Source of the DNA: Clarkia xantiana subsp. parviflora
Taxonomy: Eukaryota; Streptophyta; Magnoliopsida; Myrtales; Onagraceae
Reading direction: 5' to 3'
Length of the DNA: 64,000 nt
Assembly: GCA_036873135.1 (NCBI GenBank)
Contig: JAPTYO010000009.1
Coordinates: 35,976,756-36,040,755, forward strand
Position numbers and translations under genes: made by a program
In this document: positions 56,262-64,000 of the stretch, piece after piece
Position numbering within the stretch: position 1 is the first letter of the stretch
Layout: the number at the start of each line of letters is the position of its first letter
The notes under the pieces: model-generated
Told to the model about the DNA's origin: nothing
Seen by the model: only the letters and a program-made list of their open reading frames with translations
The model's database searches: none

Positions 56262-56660
56262 CTTCCTGGATTGTACGACTACCCAGTTAGCACATTCATT
56301 TGCTTCTTCGGAGTCAATGACCAGGTAATGTCACTCAAGAGCCTAGCACGTCGAAGTACGTTGGATACTTGTGTTGTTATACGCCAGTCTAGTGTCACGT
56401 TTCTTCTGTTGATGCTATGAACCACCTCTTTCGCGTCAGACTCGATAATAAAACGATGTCATCCATTCGCGATTTCCAACCCTAATCCGGTCTCTGTGTC
56501 TTGCATCTCAAGTTCAAGGACCCCCTGGCTCATTTTGTGTCGTTCGACTCCTGCTACAACCACCCCGTGCTCATTCCTAACGATCACACCAAGGCCATAT
56601 GTCGAGTCAAAACCTCAAAAGATGCACCACATTTCAACTTCACCACGCCGGTTGGGAGGG
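56262..56660 (-). pseudogene. RNase-H-like (RVT_3 type) fragment
   Basis: The minus strand reads KLKCGASFE, then after a 1-base shift TYGLGVIVRNEHGVVVAGVE, a TGA, and HRFIIESDAKEVVHSIN. This is the pattern of the RNase-H-like domain found in plant LINE-type elements and related host proteins (GLGVIVRN, IIESDAKEV). Two stops and a frameshift make it a relic. Two G-rich runs (56656 and 56706) lie just beyond it. Confidence 0.6.
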
Positions 56661-56749
56661 GGGGTGTCCACCTATGGTCACAAGCCGCTTCTATTCACCT
56701 AAGTTGGGGGGGGGGGGTCGGGATCTACCAGCACCGTGGATATTAAGGA

Positions 56750-56904
56750 ATCGTAGCTCTATTTTTTTTAGCATATCATTTTTGTATTACATTTACTTAC
56801 TATATCGGTGAAAAGTATCTTGTATAAATAAGTAACAATATCATACTACATCAATAAACTTAATCGAATATTCTCTGATCAATACTCTATCATGGTATCA
56901 TAGC
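56750..56904 (+). mobile_element. Fragment of a different copia LTR with primer-binding site
   Basis: AT-rich DNA with tataaata near 56825 ends ctctatca (56892), followed at once by tggtatcatagc (56893-56904), one base off the tRNA-Met primer site. The LTR end differs from the A/B/C/F family (ccaaca). It is followed by about 95 bp of leader and then RT sequence of the A/B/C/F family at 57002. The 5' limit is not clear. Confidence 0.55.
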
Positions 56905-57001
56905 GAAATTAGGCTATATTTGCTCTTGTTCATTTGCCGTCCTTGTCCTACTCCATTAGTTTGCAATCTTTTGTAATTTTTCTGCATCTCTTGTCTGCAA
57001 T

Positions 57002-58506
57002 GGAGGAAGAGTTCGCCTCAATTAAAGCCAATTTCGGTTTGGATATTAGTTGATCTGTCTGCTAATCACGAAGCAATCGGGGCAAAGTGGGTTCTGAAAT
57101 TGAAACACACTGAAGATGGAAACGTTGAGTAGAACAAAGATCGACTTGTCGCGAAATGATATACCCAACTCCACGGAGTAGAATTTGATGAGACTTACTC
57201 ACCGACTGTGCGTTACACCACGGTCCGGGCCATATTTGCCATGGTTACTAGCCTCGATCTCAAGCTGCACCAGATGGATGTTAAGACGGTCTTCCTTCAT
57301 GGAAACTTGGAGGAAGAGATCTTACATGGAGCAACCAGAGGGTTTCTCAACCCCTGGGAACTAACTAGAGTTCGTAAGCTCCAAAGGTCGATCTGTGGTC
57401 TTAAACAATCGTCTCGGCATTGGTACCGCGGGTTCCACAAGGAAATCGTAGGCAACAGATTCGTGAATCTTCACGAGGATCCCTGCGTGTACACTAAGAC
57501 CTCAGGGTCAAAGTATGTAAACTTGACGTCATACGTCGATGACATTCTTATTTCGCGAACGATGTGATTTACTTGAAAAAAATCAAAGTCTTGGTTAGCA
57601 TCTGTATTTGAGATGAAGGACATGGGTGAGGCCACTTATATCTTGAGCATTAAGATTGCTAGAGATTGTGGTGCTTGTAGATTATGTCTTTCTCTGGAAG
57701 CCTATATCAACAAATTGTTGAGAAGGTTCAATATCAATGATGCTAAACCCGTGGAGACACCAGTCGTATATGGGAGTGCGCTGTCGAAGCGTGATGGCCC
57801 AAAGAACCTGGTAGAGCGTGAACCGATGAAAAGTGCAGAGTACCTCAGTATAGTAGGAAGTCTGATATACGCGACGCAATGCACTCGTCCAGATATATGT
57901 TACTCTGTGGGGTTAGTAGCGCGTTTCCAGTCAAACCCAGTAATCAACATTTGTGATCCTTCAAACAAATTATGAGGTATTTGAAAGGTACAACAGACTA
58001 CGGACTGTGCTATGAGGGATGTGAGCTAGAATTGATCGGATACAGTGACACCGACCATGGTGGTGATCTAGATTATCGTAATTCCACATCAGGAGGAGTG
58101 TTTCTCCTTGCTAATGATGTCATCTCTTGGATGAGCAAGAAGCAATCCTGTCTCGCGCTGTAAACTATGGAATCTGAATTCACAGCTCTCTCAAAGAATG
58201 CACATGGAAGTTGTCTGGCTAAAGAGACTCTTGACCGCCCTGCTTGACGTCGAGGACGAGAGTAAGCCTTTGCGCATTTACTTTGACAGTCAAGCTGCGA
58301 TATGGGCAGTCAAGAATCTGAAGTACAATAGTAGGAAAAATAACATTGATATAAAATAAAACTATGTGAAAAGTGTGGTAGAAGACAAGATGGTCACAGT
58401 TGAATTCATGCCTTCGGAAAATATGGTTGTAGATCCATTGACCAAACCCTTACTCAAGGATGTTTTCGAAAAGCACGTAAAACTGCCTGGATTGCGTAGG
58501 ATGTAG
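57002..58506 (+). pseudogene. Copia F reverse transcriptase and RNase H remnants
   Basis: 57208-57567 has RYTTVRAIFAMVTSLDLKLH, VKTVFLHGNLEEEI and SYVDDILIS, keeping the YVDD catalytic motif. 57613-57975 has the ATYILSIKIARD segment and CTRPDICYSVGLVARF. 57972-58163 begins RNase H (GYSDTDHGGDLDYRNS) and a TAA at 58162-58164 cuts it; the rest can be followed to KHVKLPGLRRM and a TAG at 58504-58506. Several stops and frameshifts. Confidence 0.83.
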
Positions 58507-59611
58507 AAGTCTTGTAAAGTGTGACAATAACATTTTTGGATTTGAAGTAACTTTTGAATAAAAGAATTTCTTTTTGAGTTTATGAAATTTACGACGTCAT
58601 AATGACAATATTACATCGGATGGACGGTCTATAAACTAGTCGTTGAAGCGTAAAACCTCCTAATAAAATATGTCAAATGATGATATTCCCACGTCACACG
58701 GGCACGGTCGTCTTGATGGAAGGGATACCTCAACCATATCAAAACCGGTTAAGAGCCATGGTATTTCGAAAGAGAAACCTGGTTATGCAAAACGATTATT
58801 TGGTTTCGGTGTACACGATATGATCAAAGTTTTGCAGATCGACGTAATGAACTCCGTTCGTCTACCGCCATATTCTGGGCTAGTTTAGAATCAACGATAG
58901 CATATGAAATTCCCATTCCTGATATAAAATAAATTCAGGTTATACTATCGGCGCGCACTTCATACTGCGCGTGCCACGTTCGACCACGGGGTCAGGCTCG
59001 GTTGTGTTAGACAGAATCTTCTAAGATTCTGAAGGTCATAGACTTCTTCACCTTGAGCGTGTGACTAATCCCGGATTCTGAATGAATTTTCACTCGAAGT
59101 ACCCTTATCACTCGGAACTCATGTCCAAGGTTGGGCTCAATGTTCGCTCACAAGCGTACGAGCGCACTGCCCAAATAAAAAGGCCAAGTGACCACGTTTT
59201 GGGAACCGGTTGAGTTTGACTAAGAATATGAGCGATGGGGATGGTCATACAGATCTGTAATTCTCCGACTCTTGTATTCACTAGGTGGCCACCAACCGGA
59301 TATGAGTTGAAGGTTGTGAATACTTGTGCAGATTCCTTGAAGAAGTATTTCTTTGGGAAAACTAGGCAATTAGAGAATAACAGTTGACTAGGGGTACATC
59401 GCGGCACATAGAAGTAACAGGTTAGGAATCAACATTCCGTAGACGCTACAACACTATTAACCGATGAGTAGCACGAAGTCCGTTGTGTCTGACGGTCGCA
59501 CGGAAAACCTCGTATGAACAATTCGAAAACTAGAATACATCAAAGAATAAATATTAATGTGTTAGGAAATAACATATTAATATGCACCCTCCCATTCCGG
59601 CGAGTGGAAGT

Positions 59612-60191
59612 TGTTGGCATTTAGTGTAAATGGGTCGCCGTAATAGGAGCTCACTAATATAAGCCCAACATGCTATGTCTAATTGGGCACATAGGGGAAT
59701 TCGGGTCAGGCCGAAATCCCCATGAGCCATGCACGACCCATGTGGGCCGGCCCTATTAGCTTAATGGTTCGGCCGAAATAGCAAAAGCCCTTCCTAGGGT
59801 TTTGCCATCCTCTTATAAATAGAAGGTGTTAGAGATTTCTTGGGGTTGGTCATTCTATCTATTTAGTTGTCAGAAAAGAAATCTCATTTCCCTAAATAAT
59901 AAAGGGTTCGGCCGAACCACTCCATACACCAAGTAGGTGTCGAATTGTGTGATAGAATTCACCCCGAAGATCCATCGAGCCAACGGATTGAAGAGGCTTT
60001 GCTGTGGAGCCTGCGGATTGCACATTAACCGGAGTTCCGTAGAACACCGTCAGGCAGATCGTGAACTCTCTCGTTGACGTCATTGGCTACGAATCGCATA
60101 ATAGGTATGTGCACCATTTCCGCTGCGTAATTAGTTTACTTAAAATGTACCTGTGGTTTGATTCGTATTATTTATCCCCTAGAAACAAACA
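59612..60191 (+). repeat. 3' LTR of copia F
   Basis: It begins TGTTGGCATTTAG after the purine-rich gagtggaag. It shares tataaatag (59814), gttcggccgaa and the late block ttccgctgcgtaatta with A. The end is set at acaaaca by comparison with A and may be a few bases off. Confidence 0.7.
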
Positions 60192-61121
60192 TAGATTACG
60201 TCTAACATTAAGAAGTGTTATTATTTTATTATTATTATTATTTATTAAATAGATAAAATATTTTGCAGATCTTTATAGTTTATTGTAATAATGTTATTAT
60301 TATTAATAGCTTTTTATTTTTTATATACTTCATAACTCGCACATAACGTTCGAATAAAATGAGTAACTCTTTTCGTTGCATTGTTTTATGAAAACTATCT
60401 TACAAAACTATATATAATGTTTTAATTAATAGAGTTTTTGTAGTTATGTGTATTGAGTTTAAATATTTATTCTTTAGAATTCATAAATAATTATGTAAGA
60501 AGTTTAAGAAGTTCGTTGTTGTCAAAATATATATTCTTTTAAATCATATCATTTTAAGATATAACAAACTCTCAAATAGATTAATATAAGTGTTAAATGG
60601 TCTTTTAGTGGCTTATGTTTTATCAAAGTTCGTTTTTGGTGTCATATGTTTTATTTTGTAGGCTTTTGATGTTACATTTTTGCATTTTGTAGACATTTGG
60701 TGCATCTATTAGTCAATGGTTAAGTTTGACCGTTAAATACTTTTATTTTGTTCAATTTAGTCCTTCAATTTTTATACCTAAGTTTTGATTTATTTTGGAA
60801 TTTAATCCTTTAAAAAAAACTCAATTGGATCTTAGGATCCAATTGACCTAGCCATGGTGCGACCAAGCCATGAGTCACACCACAACTGGGTCAATTGGAC
60901 CCTTGAGTCCAACTGAACCAGCCGTGGACATATCTTAATTAATATAACATACTCTAATATTAAGATAGAACATACTCTTAAATATATTAATATAATAATA
61001 ATAAAGTCACGTTAAAATGCATATTATAACATATACTCTAACATTAGATTCCATATAGAACAACCAAAAACAATCTAGAAAACCCCACAATTAAATATTA
61101 GCCCTATCTCCTCTCAAGGCA
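60192..61121. other. AT-rich intergenic region
   Basis: It has an att-type microsatellite (60218-60245) and long AT-rich stretches. 60838-60925 holds an imperfect repeat around ggatccaattgacc / gggtcaattggaccc. No gene seen. Confidence 0.6.
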
Positions 61122-61151
61122 CTATTCAGAAGCTCTCTAACTTCTGAATAG
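61122..61151. repeat. Perfect 11-bp inverted repeat
   Basis: ctattcagaag, an 8-base loop ctctctaa, then cttctgaatag. It has no T-run and lies in non-coding DNA 87 bp before an unassigned open frame. Confidence 0.9.
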
Positions 61152-61237
61152 CTTTGCCTCGGCCGGAGTAGATGACTCCCTCTCTCGATCCAAAAACCTG
61201 AAGGAAGTCACTGCTCTCGCACACTCTCTCGCCGGCC

Positions 61238-61726
61238 ATGAGCATGGAGCAACTCTTCCTCCAGCATAAGCCTAAGCCAAAGCCAAAGCCGGAAGCCCCA
61301 CCACAGCGGATGGCCTTGTTCAACCTCGCATTCATCCCATGCTTCGCCTCCGCCTCGCCAAATCGCGAAGTCCGCCTCACCCGCTCGCCCCTCATGTCCT
61401 CCCGTACACCCTCACCACCACCACCACCACCACCCCGAGATCGCACAAGGACCCCCCACCACCACCACAACCACCTCCACGGGGTCCCACACGCCGCCAC
61501 ACGCGTCCACGCGCCTTCACGTGCGCCACACGCGCCGTCACACGCGCCTCACGCGCCATCACACGCGCCTCAGACGCTCACACGCGCCGTCCAACCATCC
61601 CCCACGCGCCCACTGCAGTGGCGCGTTTCATACACGCGCCGCCTTGCGCGCAGACGCATCGCTGTACGCTCTGACACGCGCTTCCACCAGCCGCCACGGT
61701 CCACCTATGCTTCCCCAATGCCGTGA
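61238..61726 (+). CDS. Unassigned proline/histidine/arginine-rich open frame
   Basis: 162 codons from the ATG at 61238 (MSMEQLFLQHKPKPKPKP), with TPSPPPPPPP near residue 60 and then repeated HAPSHAPHAPS from a degenerate cacacgcgcc repeat (61493-61690). The upstream leader is CT-rich, like a 5' UTR. I recognise no family. The minus strand over the first part is also open (61126-61500), and base composition alone could keep frames open here. It could be a gene fragment, a small plant-specific gene or chance. Confidence 0.2.
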   Translation: MSMEQLFLQHKPKPKPKPEAPPQRMALFNLAFIPCFASASPNREVRLTRSPLMSSRTPSPPPPPPPRDRTRTPHHHHNHLHGVPHAATRVHAPSRAPHAPSHAPHAPSHAPQTLTRAVQPSPTRPLQWRVSYTRRLARRRIAVRSDTRFHQPPRSTYASPMP

Positions 61727-62649
61727 GCCGATAGCCTACGCCCCTCCACGCGATGTTGTGGATGCCGTTCACCGTTTTAAGCTCAGATCATCTTGGCAGT
61801 ACAGCCCACCACTTCCGCCCCCCTAACCCCTTCCAGTAGAACTTATAGTTCGTCAAAACCAACACTTTGTACATCGAACGTCCCACTGCATGACTTATAC
61901 CCCTCGGGGTATCCACGATACGACTGCGGTCGTATCTCATTTCCCTCCTCTCCTCACGGAGAATCAGAGTATTTCTTTGGTACCCCTCTTGCGCTAGTCC
62001 CTCGCGGATGTTCCTATGGCTGGGGCGCCTTACAGAGATACTCTACACCAGTCATGCGGTAAACGTCGTTTATGTACAAAGCTGTCTGCATTTCGGCTAT
62101 ACTACGAGTTCGGTCTGATATCGTTTGGTGTGCAGGTCATCTGTTGGCTATGTCAGTCTCAAGGGAGGTTCTCTTACCCTCCGAAGGATTGTGTACTCTG
62201 CTGTTTCAGACGGTCCCTCCTCTCCAAGCTTCTATCCTTTGCCTAGGGTCATATCCGTTAATAAGCCGATCTGCTGTTTTAGGTTGTTCTTCTTTAGCTG
62301 TATTTATGTTTCTTGCTTTGTTTTCTTCGTCTTAGTTGTTAGAACCACATCTGTTCTACTTGTTCGGGTATTTGACGTTAACCAATACCCATGGAACGGT
62401 TACGGCCTCTCTGGTAGTTTGTAATAGTCTTTATTTTAATAAAATCGGCACACTTGAGATCAAAATATAGAACAACCAAATATTGCAATATAATATTATA
62501 TTACGTAACATATCATATTTCAAAGTAATATCTGGACGGCCTTCCAAACCAACCCCCTTATAACATAGAGAAGACTAGGTACGTAATGATAATGAGGCGA
62601 AGAGAGAAATGTTGTGAACCAGAAGAAAACACACATAGGAGGTATAAGT
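61727..62649. other. Unassigned sequence downstream of the carboxylesterase
   Basis: It contains several overlapping short open frames on the plus strand (61793-62424) without recognisable motifs. 62440-62649 probably includes the 3' UTR of the minus-strand carboxylesterase. Confidence 0.4.
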
Positions 62650-63645
62650 TTAGTTGCGAAGAAAAGCCGCGAGGCGTTTGATGATGGCCTTAGCATTGTG
62701 GGAGTGATAGTTGAGAATATGGAAGGCGTGGTCTTCACCCTCCACCTCTATCAACTCAACGTCACCTTCCCATCCACTTTCCTTGACTGTCTTATAGTAC
62801 AACACTCCTCTGCTCACCAGCTCGTCCTCCTTGGCCACCACCACCAGAAGCTTCTTACACGGTATCGTTGCTAGGTTCGGAGCTTTCTCAGAGAACGGAT
62901 TCACCAACGGGTTGTCGATTCCGTCGCCAGCCGACGGATACAGCGTCACCCACACCGTATGCGGCACCGATTCCCCTATCTCCTCCTGCTTCTCTGACCC
63001 CACAGCCTTGGATCCCCAGAAGTAGGGGTGGGTGATGAACGTCCCCATGATCTTGACCCGACCCGGCAACTCCTCGATAGCAGCTCTCATGACTATGTTG
63101 TGGGCGAGATTGGCTCCGGCGCTATCGCCGCCGATGAAGAGACGGTCGAAGTCTGAATGGTCGCTGACCCACGGATCGGGTACAAATCCGTCGGATTCGC
63201 GGTGGTCTTGTGGGGTTGCCAGCTGGAAATGGGACGCGACCCACCGGAGACCGTACCAGCAGTCCTCGTAGGCTGCCGGGAGAGGGTGCTCGGGGGCGAG
63301 TCTGTACTCGATCGACACCGCCAAGCATCCTGCGTCCGCCGTAAGGGAGGTCAGGTATTGGTGCTCCACCAGGGAGAAGGCGGACTCGATGCAGAAGCCG
63401 CCGCCGTGGAAATAGACAAGAATGGGGAGCTTAGTGTGTGGGGTGGTCAATTTGGGGAGGTGGAGGCGAGCTTGGATAAGTGGGTTTTTGGAGATGGTGA
63501 TGTCTTTGGAGGATACACCGGTGATTGGGTCGTTGAGGCGTGGTGGCACGTACGGTGTTCCCCTGAGCCGCTCAACGGACCCATCCTTGTACGCCCTGTA
63601 AAAAGGAAGAAGCTCGGACTCTACTTCTTTGGGAATAAACTCCAT
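62650..63645 (-). CDS. CXE-type carboxylesterase (alpha/beta hydrolase)
   Basis: 331 codons without introns. The first ATG is at 63645 (MEFIPKEVESELL); the frame is open three codons further up but starts there with GTG. Oxyanion-hole motif FHGGGF (HGGG at residues 80-83), nucleophile elbow GGDSAGANLAHN (Ser175), Asp274 in VVAKEDELV and His306 in EGEDHAFH form the catalytic triad at the spacing usual for plant CXE enzymes. The family hydrolyses short acyl esters and includes 2-hydroxyisoflavanone dehydratases and gibberellin receptors; the triad His kept here argues against a GID1 receptor, in which it is replaced. No signal peptide, so probably cytosolic. Intact and full length. Confidence 0.94.
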   Translation of the reverse strand: MEFIPKEVESELLPFYRAYKDGSVERLRGTPYVPPRLNDPITGVSSKDITISKNPLIQARLHLPKLTTPHTKLPILVYFHGGGFCIESAFSLVEHQYLTSLTADAGCLAVSIEYRLAPEHPLPAAYEDCWYGLRWVASHFQLATPQDHRESDGFVPDPWVSDHSDFDRLFIGGDSAGANLAHNIVMRAAIEELPGRVKIMGTFITHPYFWGSKAVGSEKQEEIGESVPHTVWVTLYPSAGDGIDNPLVNPFSEKAPNLATIPCKKLLVVVAKEDELVSRGVLYYKTVKESGWEGDVELIEVEGEDHAFHILNYHSHNAKAIIKRLAAFLRN

Positions 63646-63729
63646 TCCTTTCACAATTAGTTGCCTTGTGTTTGGCTGTTCGCTATAGTTGTGCGATAGT
63701 TGGTGATTTTAAAGGAGAATAAATGTTTC

Positions 63730-63737
63730 CCACGTGG
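63730..63737. promoter_or_regulatory. G-box upstream of the carboxylesterase
   Basis: The palindrome CCACGTGG lies about 85 bp before the ATG at 63645. ACGT-core G-boxes bind bZIP and bHLH factors and often mark light or abscisic-acid response. Position is suitable, but function is inferred. 63738-64000 beyond it is AT-rich with no gene seen. Confidence 0.4.
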
Positions 63738-64000
63738 AGTTTTAATATCGTTTTTTAAAGGTTTATGATGATTGATATCCTTTAATTTTAATTAATTAGG
63801 TTCAATACGTGTGTATCTAACACATACTATATTACATACTATTTTGTACTAGTTCACCGTTTTATCTTTTATTATTAAAGATTTTAAATTTAAATTCCGT
63901 GGAATTTTAATTATTATCAACATTTTAGCTCTTATTATTGTGATCTTTCCTGATACAATTAGAGAGTTTATATATTAAGTGTAGAATAAATCAATAAACA

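Larger units (their letters stand above)
57002..60191 (+). mobile_element. Copia element F, 5'-truncated
   Basis: It contains RT and RNase H remnants (57002-58506), the conserved 3' block (58507-59611) and a 3' LTR (59612-60191). The 5' LTR, gag, protease and integrase are missing; the 5' end is fused to a foreign LTR stub. It is the most diverged copia copy of the family in the window. Confidence 0.8.

Noticed and set aside
63157..63660. 167-codon plus-strand open frame over the carboxylesterase
   Set aside because: It lies wholly antisense to a clear, intact hydrolase with its catalytic triad; it is a shadow of that codon usage.

Overview
This is plant nuclear DNA, almost certainly from a eudicot. 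It holds only two convincing host genes, set in a dense mass of LTR retrotransposons and TIR DNA transposons. The plant assignment rests on a nine-exon TAP46 (PP2A-associated alpha4/Tap42) gene with GT-AG introns, a plant CXE-type carboxylesterase, Ty1/copia elements primed by initiator tRNA-Met, and Ty3/gypsy elements with the dual-RNase-H layout of the plant Tat group. All identifications are from reading motifs; no database search was run.

Layout. 1-908: tail of a minus-strand Ty3/gypsy element (81-bp tandem repeats, integrase C-terminus). 911-7415: 5'-truncated copia element A. 7748-8524: GC-rich TIR element. 8844-9721: Mutator-like element with a perfect 9-bp target duplication and a 30-bp repeat array. 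10686-14075 (-): intact TAP46. 14196-56204: a roughly 320-bp tandem duplication upstream of TAP46, blown apart by transposons. 56.2-60.2 kb: RNase-H-like fragment, foreign copia LTR stub and degraded copia F. 60.2-62.6 kb: mostly unassigned. 62650-63645 (-): carboxylesterase.

The centre is a nested stack that can be resolved from target-site duplications alone. Duplicate copy 2 was hit by a hAT-like element (16021-55981, TSD cttaaaat/cttcaaag). Copia B (16284-55329, TSD ccacc) landed inside that. Copia B was then hit by three elements: Tat-type gypsy E1 (21145-32122, minus, TSD gttcc), copia C (32318-40916, plus, TSD acata) and Tat-type gypsy D (42452-53523, plus, TSD aatac). Together they push about 40 kb into what was TAP46 upstream DNA. 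LTR divergence by eye (B about 4-5 %, C about 3.5 %, E1 about 3 %, D about 2.2 %) agrees with that order.

The most interesting biology is in E1 and D. Each carries, between pol and the 3' LTR, a large multi-exon gene on the opposite strand to gag-pol, with its own TATA box, a shared upstream 13-mer, the same first intron (after ATG-TCT-G) and the same intron before a coiled-coil last exon. In D this antisense gene reads through without a stop while gag-pol has a frameshift and three nonsense codons. Extra antisense ORFs are known in plant Tat/Ogre elements; the promoter and intron conservation seen here is what deserves follow-up.
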